From Bacillota bacterium (lineage in GTDB: Bacteria; Bacillota; Clostridia; Lachnospirales; Lachnospiraceae): a stretch of 64,000 bases of DNA. The position numbers and the translations under genes are program-made. Shown here piece after piece: positions 27,886 through 36,249 of the stretch. The notes under the pieces were generated by a model. It had not been told where the DNA came from and searched no databases. It saw nothing but the letters and a program-made list of their open reading frames with translations. Every line of letters starts with the position of its first letter. Position 1 is the stretch's first letter. The stretch lies in NCBI GenBank assembly GCA_023399055.1, contig JAEWQV010000015.1, forward strand, positions 310,001-374,000, in the 5' to 3' direction.

Positions 27886-28224
27886 TTAGCCCTCATCGTC
27901 CGATAATATAATCTTTGCCAGCTTCATTTTCTCCTGTGGCGTTAAACCATTCTTACTTCTTGTATAAATTCGAATCATCTCATCATAGGTAATCTGTGGG
28001 TCATTCTTTTTAGTTTCTAAAAGATCAGAATTATTAACACCCAGCCAATTAGCAATTTGCTGAACTTTGTCCATACGTGGTAACTTTTGACCAGTACACC
28101 AATTTGACACGGTGGATGAACTTACACCAATAAAATCCACTAAATCCTTTTGCGACTTATTCCTATCCTCCAGCAGGTTCGTTAAATTCCTTGAGAATAT
28201 CTTTCTAATCTCTTCTTCCGACAT
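27886..28224 (-). CDS. XRE-family repressor of the tailocin island
   Basis: A 112-residue protein starting MSEEEIRKIFSRNL, chosen because AAAGGAGGGA precedes that ATG. The helix-turn-helix is visible in SQKDLVDFIGVSSSTVSNW, followed by the usual LPRMDKVQQIANWLGVN. A C-terminal part may be the ImmA cleavage or dimer region. It is divergent from the tail operon and co-transcribed with the ImmA gene, the classic ImmR/ImmA switch layout. Candidate operator repeats lie in the divergent promoter region at 28301-28374. Confidence 0.88.
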   Translation of the reverse strand: MSEEEIRKIFSRNLTNLLEDRNKSQKDLVDFIGVSSSTVSNWCTGQKLPRMDKVQQIANWLGVNNSDLLETKKNDPQITYDEMIRIYTRSKNGLTPQEKMKLAKIILSDDEG

Positions 28225-28270
28225 ATTTGCTCCCTCCTTTCCTATAATTAGTGCTTTATTATACAGTTTT

Positions 28271-28299
28271 ATTATACATCGAAAAGCAAAATTATGCAA
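28271..28299 (-). promoter_or_regulatory. Promoter of the repressor/ImmA pair
   Basis: On the minus strand: TTGCAT (28294-28299), 17-base spacer, TATAAT (28271-28276). Well placed for the ATG at 28224. Confidence 0.6.
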
Positions 28300-28300
28300 G

Positions 28301-28374
28301 CTAAAAGTGAGTAAAATATACTAAAAGTAAAAATAAGTTTAACTTACAGCTTGACAACTAGCTAAAAGAGAGTA
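28301..28374. promoter_or_regulatory. Candidate repressor operators (CTAAAAGNGAGTA repeats)
   Basis: CTAAAAGTGAGTA (28301-28313) and CTAAAAGAGAGTA (28362-28374), plus a half-like CTAAAAGTAAAAA (28321-28333). One copy abuts the repressor -35 box; the other overlaps the rightward promoter. Function is inferred. Confidence 0.5.
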
Positions 28375-28378
28375 TAAT
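28351..28378 (+). promoter_or_regulatory. Rightward promoter facing the tail operon
   Basis: TTGACA (28351-28356), 16-base spacer, TATAAT (28373-28378). The next gene on this strand starts only at 28847. The 470 bases between hold no ORF I can support, just a short CTCTCTTAAAGAGAG palindrome near 28671, so this is a long leader or an uncharted RNA. Confidence 0.6.
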
Positions 28379-28846
28379 TTAATATATAAGCAGGAAATAT
28401 TAGTGAATAAGTTACTGGAACTAAGGGTTAAGTACAAATTGATGTTTAAAGTACTAGCAATATGAGATTAAGGGTGAGGGTTAATTAGTTGATAGTTTTT
28501 TGCTTGTGGTTGAGTTGATATGTCATTCTAAATAGAACACAGATAACAAATTTCTAAGAGTTTAAGCATAATAAGGAAGCTAAAAGACCGGAAGAGTGCG
28601 ATTAGCAATTTATATTGTAATAATAGGTCTATTACTAATTAATAGACGGGGGAGTTCTATACCTTGTAAACTCTCTTAAAGAGAGTATAAACACACAATT
28701 GTTTAACTATTAGAAAGTTAACAATGTGCGATACGAAAGAGTAAGCAAGATTAAGTAAACTTACAGATTGTTTAGAAAAGTAATTAATTGAATAAGAAGA
28801 AATGATTATTGGACAAGTTATGGGAGAGAAAAAAGGAGGATTTATA

Positions 28847-29293
28847 ATGAAGGAATATGAATTAAACCAATACCGTGCTATTAAAATTGAGATTGAAGAC
28901 CTAACCTTTAGAATAAAACGTTTAGAGGAAATGGGAGTGCCGATGATATCGGATCGAGTGAAGGGGTCTTCAAAACATTTTCCGTACATAGAGAAACATA
29001 TCTATATCTCTGGTGTGGATACACAAGCAAATGAAAGACGTAAAAAGTGGATTGATGAGCTGCAAAGAAAGCGCAATCAAAAACTAGAAGAGCTACTTGA
29101 GATGGAATGTCAAATACATGATTACATATATACCATATCGGACAGTGAAATTAGGCAGATATTTATTTATCGCTATGTCGATGGTATGTCCCAGGAGGAA
29201 ATTGGGATGAAGCTTCACATGGACCGAAGCGGTGTATCCAAGCGCATTACAAAGCAGTTGGGAGAGGGCAAAGTAAAATGCAAAATGGTTTGA
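28847..29293 (+). CDS. Phage-type sigma-like activator (DUF1492/ArpU-like)
   Basis: A 148-residue protein. An N-terminal coiled-coil-like helix region (KIEIEDLTFRIKRLEEM; DELQRKRNQKLEELLEME) precedes a sigma-70 region 4-like helix-turn-helix (DSEIRQIFIYRYVDGMSQEE ... MDRSGVSKRI). DUF1492 proteins are late-gene regulators in Firmicute phages. The ATG at 28847 follows AAAGGAGG. It is the first gene on the tail side, so it probably switches on the tailocin operon. Confidence 0.75.
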   Translation: MKEYELNQYRAIKIEIEDLTFRIKRLEEMGVPMISDRVKGSSKHFPYIEKHIYISGVDTQANERRKKWIDELQRKRNQKLEELLEMECQIHDYIYTISDSEIRQIFIYRYVDGMSQEEIGMKLHMDRSGVSKRITKQLGEGKVKCKMV

Positions 29294-29296
29294 TAG

Positions 29297-29701
29297 GTGG
29301 AACACATATCACAAATGAAGGTATTAGAACATCACCACAGCCGTTTAATAGATACAATTTTGAATAACGGAAGTGCAATTGGTGCATTTGATACCGATAA
29401 TAAATTATTAGGATTTGCAACAATAAATCGTCGATTTTTTGGTGAGAAGCATAAGTATGTTTTATTGGATCAATTGTTTATAACATTAGAATGTAGAAAT
29501 AAAGGAATTGTTAAAACATTATTTCTGCTTTCTGCAAATGTAGCAAGAGAATGGTAAGCGGATAAAATTTATATTTGAGCAGGCTCGGCTGAGGAAACAA
29601 TTGCTTTTTATTTTGCAATAGGGTGTAAAGAGGCGGAAGAAATAAACAAAGAGCTATACGAAATGGATACAAGAGATTATCAATTGGAATTCTCATTATA
29701 G
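29297..29701 (+). pseudogene. GNAT acetyltransferase remnant with two in-frame stops
   Basis: One continuous frame reads like a GNAT domain: SAIGAFDTDNKLLGFATINR, LDQLFITLECRNKGI, then after stops AGSAEETIAFYFAIGCKEAE. It is broken by TAA (29555-29557) and TGA (29576-29578) and seems to lack its normal N-terminus. Its first bases (TGGAACACATATC, from 29298) are the same motif that begins each unit of the tandem repeat at 29821. It is therefore a decayed cargo gene. A terminator follows. Confidence 0.7.
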
Positions 29702-29745
29702 TCTCTTTTTACAACTTAATATATTTTAATAAACAATAAGTTTCT

Positions 29746-29771
29746 ATAGGCGGATTTCTCCGCCTATTTTT
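29746..29771 (+). terminator. Rho-independent terminator after the acetyltransferase remnant
   Basis: ATAGGCGGA, TTTC loop, TCCGCCTAT, then TTTT. A perfect 9-bp stem. Confidence 0.85.
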
Positions 29772-29820
29772 ATGGCTTTATTTAATGCACGTTATGTATA
29801 AATTCGAATGAAAAGGTAGT

Positions 29821-30190
29821 TGGAACACATATCACAAATGAAGCTGTTAAAATAGTAGTATGGAAAGTTGCAGTCATAAAGAATTGCCTAGGTAAGCTTT
29901 TTACCGATGTTTCATTAAAAAGCAGCTGGAACACATATCACAAATAAAACTGTTAAAATAGTAGTATGGAAAGTTGCAGTCATAAAAAATAGCCTAGGTA
30001 AGCTTTTTACCGATGTTTTATTAAAAAGCAGCTGGAACACATATCACAAATAAAGCTGTTAGAATAGTAGTATGGAAAGTTGCAGTCATAAAAAATAGCC
30101 TAGGTAAGCTTTTTACCTATGCTTTATTAAAAGTAGTTGGAACACATATCACAAATAAAGCTGTTAAAATAGTAGTATGGAAAACTGCAA
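29821..30190. repeat. Tandem direct repeat, unit about 106 bp, 3 full copies plus a partial
   Basis: Copies start with TGGAACACATATCACAAAT at 29821, 29927, 30033 and 30138 (periods 106, 106, 105). Units are nearly identical and each contains GTAGTATGGAAAGTTGCAGT, CCTAGG and a small GGTAA/TTACC hairpin. The 106-base period breaks any shared reading frame, so the array is not coding as a repeat protein. After the partial fourth copy, a short frame to 30306 ends ...KKKFSGWARGYS and may be a relic of a tail gene. The same leading motif recurs once at 29298. Confidence 0.8.
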
Positions 30191-30387
30191 CAAATGAAAT
30201 AGCTATACCTCCTCCTTTAGATAAACAATTAGCATTGGATGCGTTTGGTGCGCGGGGTTATGTAATCAAGAAGAAATTCAGTGGGTGGGCAAGGGGTTAC
30301 AGTTAATTGTTTATATTGAAATAAATGTATATTCAGAACCAAGCTCGAAAACCTACGGTTTCCTCGCTGTTTGGCTCTTGCTAATTC

Positions 30388-30418
30388 CAGCTCCCTTTAC
30401 GTTATGTAAAAGGAGCTG
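30388..30418 (+). terminator. Hairpin (possible terminator) before the tail structural genes
   Basis: CAGCTCC-CTTTAC, GTTAT loop, GTAAAAGGAGCTG. A strong stem but only a broken T-run (TGATTTTAT) follows. It lies in the gene-free stretch between the tandem array and the ATG at 30546. Confidence 0.5.
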
Positions 30419-30545
30419 TGATTTTATATAGAAGATAAAATGCAACTGTCTTTTTCCTGCTTGAAGACGTAAAAGAACAAGGACAGGTACCATATCAGGA
30501 GATGGGATACTCGTAAAAAACCGTAGATATAGGAAGGAGAAATTC

Positions 30546-30740
30546 ATGAATTTTTTAGAGGTATTACAAGCACAGGGGTTGTCCGAAAAGCAAATCAGTT
30601 TAATTACAGATGCAATGCTTAGCAATAAGATATTCATTACCTATGAGGAAAAGATAGAAGAGCGCTTTTCCAAAATGAAACAACAAAGAGACAGACAAAG
30701 AGCCAGATTAGAATTAATCGAAAAGGCACTTCGTTCGTAA
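30546..30740 (+). CDS. Small tailocin protein of unknown function
   Basis: A 64-residue hydrophilic, helical protein (MNFLEVLQAQGLSEKQISL...) with a charged C-terminal helix rich in Arg, Glu, Lys and Gln. GGAAGGAG lies before the ATG. It opens the tail operon just ahead of the tail terminator gene. No family recognised; a role in assembly or regulation is possible. Confidence 0.6.
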   Translation: MNFLEVLQAQGLSEKQISLITDAMLSNKIFITYEEKIEERFSKMKQQRDRQRARLELIEKALRS

Positions 30741-30764
30741 TGAGAGAGGAAGTGAAGATGAAGC

Positions 30765-31175
30765 ATGATAGATATGATAAAGGATGCGATTAAAGCAAAG
30801 CTAGAGGAGCTATATCCTTCGGGACATACAGTATACGATGAAGTATTACCGGAGGCATTTACAAAGCCCTCCTTTTTAATCATGTTAACGGAGCAAAGCT
30901 ATCAAAAGAACTTGGGGGAGAGATTTTCTAGTGAGGTCTTCTTTGATATCTCCTATTATACTGATCAACCAGCAAAACGTATGGATTGCATCAGAGTTCA
31001 GGAGGAATTGCTACGTGCCTTTGAGGCTGTAGGAACATTTCATGTTAGAAATAAGAAAGCAAAGATAACTGACGATGTGTTGCATTTTACCTTCGATATC
31101 CGTTACAGCGAAAGGAAGGAAGAGCTGGCCTCCAGTCTTATGCAGCAAAAAGAGATTAGTATTGTCAACGAATGA
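30765..31175 (+). CDS. Phage tail terminator family protein
   Basis: A 136-residue protein with the pattern of Firmicute tail terminator (DUF6838-type) proteins: MIDMIKDAIKAKLEELYP, then PSFLIMLTEQSYQKNLGERF, FDISYYTD and a C-terminal FTFDIRYSERKEE. These proteins cap the growing tail. Its place directly before the sheath gene matches known PBSX-like tail clusters. Here it would end the tail with no head to join. Confidence 0.75.
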   Translation: MIDMIKDAIKAKLEELYPSGHTVYDEVLPEAFTKPSFLIMLTEQSYQKNLGERFSSEVFFDISYYTDQPAKRMDCIRVQEELLRAFEAVGTFHVRNKKAKITDDVLHFTFDIRYSERKEELASSLMQQKEISIVNE

Positions 31176-31207
31176 GTAAATTAAAACAAACATAAAGGAG
31201 GGTTATC

Positions 31208-32251
31208 ATGTCAGGAACATGGACCAGTCAAAATAAAATCTTACCAGGAGCATATATCAACTTTCTTACCAATGCTCCATTATCCATTACCCCAGGAGAT
31301 AGGGGAGTTGTAGTATTACTTAAGGAAATGAGTGTTGGCGTAGCCGGTGAAATTTACACCGTAACTGCAACTAATAGCGATTATCCTTCCGGTGTCACAG
31401 CACAGGATAAGCTTCTTGTAAATGAAGCTTTAAAGGGAGCACAGACAGTTCTTGTTTATAATCTGGGAACCAGTCACACCTTAGAAGTGGTGGAAACTGC
31501 ATTAACTAAATTAAAAACCGTACAGTTCAATACCTTATGCTACCCTTACGATGGAACTGAAGTAGCAGCAACTAAATCCGCTATTGTTACTTGGATTGAA
31601 GAATTAAGAACAAATGACGGAGTAAAAGCACAGGTTGTTCTGGCGAATCAGACAGCAGATAAAGAAAGTGTAATCAATGTAGCAAATGGTGTTGTATTAT
31701 CCGATGGTACTACACTTACCGCAGCACAGACAACCGCATGGGTTGCAGGTGTAACCGCAGGCTCTAATATTAATCAGTCAAATACTGGTAAGCTGTATTT
31801 AGACGCAGTTGACGTAGCACCAAGAATGACAAAATCTGAAATGGAAGCTGCTATCACAGCTGGTAAATTCATCTTTAAGGTAAATTCCGCTCAGAATGTC
31901 AGTGCAGTTTATGACATTAATTCATTAACTACAACGACAACAACAAAGAGTGAAGTATTTAAAAAGAACAGAGTTATTCGTGCGATTGACAGCATCAACA
32001 ATGACATAGTAGAGATCTTTGAATCTAACTTTGTTGGTAAGGTTAATAATAACAAAGAAGGAAGGACAATTTTACGTTCATATTTGATTGATTATTTCAA
32101 CGAGTTACAGAGATTATCTGCTGTTACTAACTTTGTAGCAGATGACGTAAAAGTCAATGAAGGTACAGCAAGTGATGCTGTAGTAATTGATTGCTATATA
32201 CAGCCGGTTGACAGCGTAGAGAAAATCTACATTACTGTTAACCTGGCGTAA
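31208..32251 (+). CDS. Contractile tail sheath protein (XkdK-like)
   Basis: A 347-residue sheath subunit. N-terminus TWTSQNKILPGAYINF and GDRGVVVLLKEMSVG, and C-terminal VGKVNNNKEGRTILRSYLIDYF and DCYIQPVDSVEKIYITVNLA, are typical of XkdK-family sheaths. It forms the outer cylinder whose contraction drives the tube into the target. AAAGGAGGG precedes the ATG. It is shorter than many myophage sheaths, as is usual for PBSX-like particles. Confidence 0.92.
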   Translation: MSGTWTSQNKILPGAYINFLTNAPLSITPGDRGVVVLLKEMSVGVAGEIYTVTATNSDYPSGVTAQDKLLVNEALKGAQTVLVYNLGTSHTLEVVETALTKLKTVQFNTLCYPYDGTEVAATKSAIVTWIEELRTNDGVKAQVVLANQTADKESVINVANGVVLSDGTTLTAAQTTAWVAGVTAGSNINQSNTGKLYLDAVDVAPRMTKSEMEAAITAGKFIFKVNSAQNVSAVYDINSLTTTTTTKSEVFKKNRVIRAIDSINNDIVEIFESNFVGKVNNNKEGRTILRSYLIDYFNELQRLSAVTNFVADDVKVNEGTASDAVVIDCYIQPVDSVEKIYITVNLA

Positions 32252-32270
32252 ATAAAGGGGGAAAATAAAC

Positions 32271-32753
32271 ATGGCAGGTACAAGATTAGCAGATACACTA
32301 TCAGCACAGGAAGGAACCGCCTTTATTACAATAGATGGCGTTACCAGAGAATTATTTGAAATTTCAAGTGTTAAAGCACAGCTAGATTTAATTGTACAAG
32401 AAAGAAGAATGCTGGGCAGCAGAATGACGCAGCACAAAGTAACAGGGGTATCCGGTACAGGCTCTGCGACTTTATATTTTATGAACAGTGAGCAGTTAAA
32501 CCAAACTATTAATTATATTAATAACGGAACACGAGGAAGTATCAGTTTATTAATTACGAATAAGGATCCACAGTCAAGTGTGGGTGAGCAGACAGTAACC
32601 TTAAGCAATGTTATCTTTAATACAATTCCAGTTGCGACTTTGGAAGAATCAGACGATCCTGTTACATTTGATAGTGATTTTACGTTTGATAGTATTGAAA
32701 GTCAGTCATCTTTTGTTCTACCGGATTATGTAACACCAGTTAAGAATAAATAA
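32271..32753 (+). CDS. Tail tube protein (XkdM-like)
   Basis: A 160-residue protein. MAGTRLADTLSAQEGTAFIT, MLGSRMTQHKVTGVSGTGSA and the C-terminal DDPVTFDSDFTFDS match XkdM/DUF2001 tail tubes. It builds the inner tube inside the sheath. It follows the sheath gene by 19 bases, as expected. Confidence 0.92.
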   Translation: MAGTRLADTLSAQEGTAFITIDGVTRELFEISSVKAQLDLIVQERRMLGSRMTQHKVTGVSGTGSATLYFMNSEQLNQTINYINNGTRGSISLLITNKDPQSSVGEQTVTLSNVIFNTIPVATLEESDDPVTFDSDFTFDSIESQSSFVLPDYVTPVKNK

Positions 32754-32761
32754 TTATAGAG

Positions 32762-32791
32762 ATAAGTGGGAGCCTATGGGTTCCCACTTAT
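32762..32791 (+). promoter_or_regulatory. Hairpin between tail tube and chaperone genes
   Basis: ATAAGTGGGA and TCCCACTTAT form a perfect 10-bp stem with a 10-base loop, ending just before the next AGGAGG. No T-run, so more likely an RNA processing, stability or translation-level control site separating the abundant tube mRNA from the rare chaperone. Confidence 0.5.
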
Positions 32792-32805
32792 ATAGGAGGA
32801 AGTAA

Positions 32806-33207
32806 ATGGGATCATTAAATGCATTTTTACACCCAATACAAGTAGAAAGTAAAGAAGTGGTTATTTCTAATAGATTTATTGAAGACGGCAAACCAGTGCC
32901 ATTTGTAGTTAAGCCAATTACACAGGAAGAGAATAAATATCTGATTAAAAAGTATACCAAGAAAGATAAAAAGGGAGCAGATACCTTTGACCGTGCAGAG
33001 TATGTACAGGCGATGACTGCTACTGCGGTGGTTTACCCAGATCTTACAAATGCAGAGTTACAAAAAGCCTATGGTGTTATGGGTGAGTCAGCACTTCTTC
33101 AAAAGATGCTCTATGTTGGCGAATATGCAGTTTTAGCACAGGCTGTACAGGAAATCAGTGGCTTAGACAATAATATTAACGAGGATATTGAAGAAGTAAA
33201 AAACTAA
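32806..33207 (+). CDS. Tail assembly chaperone G analogue (XkdN-like)
   Basis: A 133-residue protein of the XkdN family (GSLNAFLHPIQVESKEVV ... FVVKPITQEENKYLIKKYTK). It binds the tape measure during tail assembly. The gene ends in a textbook slippery heptamer, A AAA AAC (33198-33204), right before its TAA. A -1 shift gives an extended product (see next entry), the standard G/GT arrangement. AGGAGG precedes the ATG. Confidence 0.9.
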   Translation: MGSLNAFLHPIQVESKEVVISNRFIEDGKPVPFVVKPITQEENKYLIKKYTKKDKKGADTFDRAEYVQAMTATAVVYPDLTNAELQKAYGVMGESALLQKMLYVGEYAVLAQAVQEISGLDNNINEDIEEVKN

Positions 33208-33395
33208 TAAAGCAAGGTGATGCAGAACTCAATCTGGCTCACTTTGCATTACAGAAACTTCATATTCTGCCTTCGGTATTAGATAATCTAAATGACAGAG
33301 AAAAGGCATTTATTTATGCGAGTATTCAACTAAGGGCAGAGGAAGAAAAAAGAGCTTCAAGTAAAGCAAAAATGAAAGGAGGTAGAAGGAGGTAA
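33198..33395 (+). CDS. -1 frameshift extension (GT analogue) of the tail assembly chaperone
   Basis: From the slippery A AAA AAC, reading in the -1 frame stays open for 63 more residues (LIKQGDAELNLAHFALQKLH ... SSKAKMKGGRRR) to the TAA at 33393-33395. That TAA overlaps the tape measure ATG. The fused product would be about 196 residues. No ATG with a ribosome site starts this frame, supporting a programmed frameshift. The phase of the heptamer (xxA AAA AAC) is correct. Confidence 0.8.
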   Translation, partial: KKLIKQGDAELNLAHFALQKLHILPSVLDNLNDREKAFIYASIQLRAEEEKRASSKAKMKGGRRR

Positions 33396-35572
33396 TGGCA
33401 ACAGAAGAATATGATGAGGCAAGTTATTCGTTAATAAGTGAAGCAGATATTAATAGTAATATTTCTGGGTTAACTAAGCTGTCTTCGGTAACTAGCACAT
33501 ATATGAACTATGTCTCTTTGCTATCAAATAATCTAAATTCATTTAAATATAGCTTTGTTGATGTATCAATGAGCACGAGTAATTTAGCAATGAGCATGGG
33601 CTATCTCAAGACTGGCCTTGTGGAGCTATTAAATATGGATATGTCAGGCAGTTTCATTAGTATGTCACAGAAAATGACTAATTTATCAACATCGGTTATA
33701 GATCTTTCGGATGATTTTTCGGACTTAGAAGATAATATGGATAATGTTTCATCCAATGGAACGAATTTATCCAAAGCAACAAATGATGTTGGAGATTTGA
33801 CAGAAGCAACAGATGAAATGAATGAAAAATTAAAAACCACAACAGCAGAAACAAAAAAATCAAAATCTGGGTTCGAGAAATTTCTTAAAATTGTAAAGGC
33901 AGCAAAAACTGGATTTGGTAATTTAAAAAAGGGAATGGATGTATATGATAAGTATATAAAAGCGACTAATGGGCTTTCAAGGATAAATGATGGTTCACAA
34001 AGTCAGGGAGAACTATATAAGAATGTAAGTGCAGCAGCTTCCAGATCAGGGGTATCTAATAATGATATGGCAGCATCTGTGACTAATATAGGTACACTTG
34101 ACACATTTAAAGACAACGACCAGGCAATAGCATTTACAGAACTTCTACAAAAATCACTTAAAATTGATGGGTCAGAGCTCAACTTAACTGGGGTTACGAA
34201 GCAGTTATCCGATGGCCTGTTAAAGGGTGATGAATTTAACGCATTAATAACTAGCGCACCTATGATTGGTGAGGCAATGGCCGAATGGACAGGAAATACA
34301 ACAGACGAATTAAAAACAATGGCAGAGCAGGGGAATATAACTGCAGATATGTTAAAAAACGCAATGTTTTTAGCCGGAGATAATATTAATGAAAAATTTG
34401 ATGAACTTCCAATCACTTTTGCTAATATTGGAAATAATATAAAAAACTCGGCTTTGTCTGCATTGGCTCCGGTGTTTGAAAGAATAAGCAATCTTATCAA
34501 TTCACAGGAATTTATAGATATAGTTAATGTCGTTAAGATTGGTATTAATTTATTGTCTCATGCAATAGGAGGATTAATTGACTTGATTGTAAGTAACTGG
34601 CCCACTATAAGTGTAATTTTGATGGGTATAGGGGCGTTTTTGTTATATCAACTAATTGGATACTTAACAGTTGCATTACCCCTTTTGGCAACCAACGTTG
34701 CCATGTGGTGGTCTATGAATATGCCTATGTTAGCATTAATAGCATTGTTTTCTCTTATTATATATGCTCTTATGTCTGTAGGTGTGACTTTTGAAGATAT
34801 TTTCGGCTTTATAGGAGGAGTAGTTGGTTTAACAGTAGCAACAATCTGGAATCTATTTGTTGGTCTTTTTGAGTTGCTTATAGGAATACTTAATTTTTTA
34901 GTAAATCCGTTTATTGAATTTGGGAATTTCTTGGGAAACCTATTTACTAATCCTATATCGGCTATAGTGTATCTGTTTCAGGGTATGGCTGATAGTGTAT
35001 TAGGAATAATAGAAACTATATCAAATGCTATTGATGCTGTATTTGGTAGTAATTTAGGTGATACGGTTTCAGGATGGAGAAGTAGCCTAAAAGAGATGGC
35101 AGATAACTTTGTTGCAGAGAAAGCACCCGATGAAAACTATCAAAAACTTATAGATAATCAAAATTGGTCAGCAAAATCATTTGGTCTTGAGGGAATAGAT
35201 CCACAGGAGGCCTGGACAAAGGGACAATCTGTAGGAAAAAATGCATATTCATCAATTTCTGATAAGCTTAAGGGTTTCATGGACAATCTATCTCCGAACG
35301 ACGAAAAGGGGACGAAGTACGACCCTATGGTAATTGAAGACCCTAATAAAGATGATGAAATTAATGTTAATATGGAAGACGAGGACCTTAGTTACCTTCG
35401 TAAAATGGCAGAACGTGACTACATTGCCAATATAGCTACCAATACCTTAGCACCTAACATATCCGTAAGCTTTGGTGATGTTCATGAAACCGCTGATGTT
35501 AACCAATTATTCAACCGTATTCAGACAATACTGAAAGAACAAATTGCGGTGTCACCGGAGGGGGTATATTAA
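33395..35572 (+). CDS. Tape measure protein
   Basis: A 725-residue protein. The first third is Ser/Asn/Asp-rich and helical (coiled-coil-like). The middle has a tape-measure domain (GLSRINDGSQSQGELYKNVS ... GSELNLTGVTKQLSDGL). Hydrophobic membrane-like segments follow at about residues 400-510, and a C-terminal region ends near FNRIQTILKEQIA. It sets tail length and probably helps membrane penetration. The length implies a short tail, as in tailocins. Its start overlaps the frameshift product stop. Confidence 0.9.
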   Translation: MATEEYDEASYSLISEADINSNISGLTKLSSVTSTYMNYVSLLSNNLNSFKYSFVDVSMSTSNLAMSMGYLKTGLVELLNMDMSGSFISMSQKMTNLSTSVIDLSDDFSDLEDNMDNVSSNGTNLSKATNDVGDLTEATDEMNEKLKTTTAETKKSKSGFEKFLKIVKAAKTGFGNLKKGMDVYDKYIKATNGLSRINDGSQSQGELYKNVSAAASRSGVSNNDMAASVTNIGTLDTFKDNDQAIAFTELLQKSLKIDGSELNLTGVTKQLSDGLLKGDEFNALITSAPMIGEAMAEWTGNTTDELKTMAEQGNITADMLKNAMFLAGDNINEKFDELPITFANIGNNIKNSALSALAPVFERISNLINSQEFIDIVNVVKIGINLLSHAIGGLIDLIVSNWPTISVILMGIGAFLLYQLIGYLTVALPLLATNVAMWWSMNMPMLALIALFSLIIYALMSVGVTFEDIFGFIGGVVGLTVATIWNLFVGLFELLIGILNFLVNPFIEFGNFLGNLFTNPISAIVYLFQGMADSVLGIIETISNAIDAVFGSNLGDTVSGWRSSLKEMADNFVAEKAPDENYQKLIDNQNWSAKSFGLEGIDPQEAWTKGQSVGKNAYSSISDKLKGFMDNLSPNDEKGTKYDPMVIEDPNKDDEINVNMEDEDLSYLRKMAERDYIANIATNTLAPNISVSFGDVHETADVNQLFNRIQTILKEQIAVSPEGVY

Positions 35573-36249
35573 TGAGTGATTATGCAATCTTTTTTGACAG
35601 AGATAATAAAACCTATCGCCTACCGGTCAATCCAGAGGAACTTGAAGTTAGTACGAATCAAGCAGTAGAAAAATATGAAATATTAAAGTTAGGTCAAATC
35701 GCTGTACCAACACATATGGAGTTAAAGGAGTATAGCTTCGAAGCAGAGCTTCCAAATGATACTTTACATTATGTCGTAACACCAAAAGGCTTTATAGATG
35801 CAGAGGAATATCTAAAAGTATTTAGCGAGTGGAGAGAACAGCTTGTACCGGTTAGGTTTCTAGCAGGAAAGACTACCAAAAATAAGCTTGATAATGATGC
35901 AATTAATACACTTGTATTAATAGAAAGCCTGACGATTACTGAAAAAGCTGGGGAAGAAAAAGACAAGTACGTATCCTTTAAACTGGTGGAGTACAAAGAT
36001 CATGCTAAACAAGAATATGTTTTACTTGTTGATAAAAAGACTGGTAAAAAAGCCTCAAGCAAGAAGGAAGAGAAAAATCCAAAAAGTTCAGGAACCTATG
36101 TAGTAAAATCCGGTGATACGTTATATGCTATTGCTAAAAAATATTATAACGATGGATCAAAATATCCTAAAATATATAATGCAAATAAAAACATTATCTC
36201 AAATCCTTCTGTAATAAAAGTTGGAATGAAGTTGGTGATTCCTTCATGA
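35572..36249 (+). CDS. LysM-domain tail/baseplate protein (XkdP-like)
   Basis: A 225-residue protein. The N-terminal part (YAIFFDRDNKTYRLPVNPEE; SEWREQLVPVRFLAG) is typical of XkdP. A Lys-rich linker leads to a C-terminal LysM domain (YVVKSGDTLYAIAKKYYNDG ... VGMKLVIPS) that binds peptidoglycan. It connects the tube to the baseplate hub. It overlaps the next gene by 4 bases. Confidence 0.92.
   Translation: MSDYAIFFDRDNKTYRLPVNPEELEVSTNQAVEKYEILKLGQIAVPTHMELKEYSFEAELPNDTLHYVVTPKGFIDAEEYLKVFSEWREQLVPVRFLAGKTTKNKLDNDAINTLVLIESLTITEKAGEEKDKYVSFKLVEYKDHAKQEYVLLVDKKTGKKASSKKEEKNPKSSGTYVVKSGDTLYAIAKKYYNDGSKYPKIYNANKNIISNPSVIKVGMKLVIPS

Noticed and set aside
29576..29578. Selenocysteine or recoded stop in the acetyltransferase
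   Set aside because: A second stop (TAA) lies just upstream and the protein has no reason for Sec; decay is simpler.
29821..30190. CRISPR array
   Set aside because: The whole 106-bp unit repeats, with no variable spacers.
34003..34500. 165-residue minus-strand ORF inside the tape measure gene
   Set aside because: Antisense shadow; codon pattern follows the tape measure frame.
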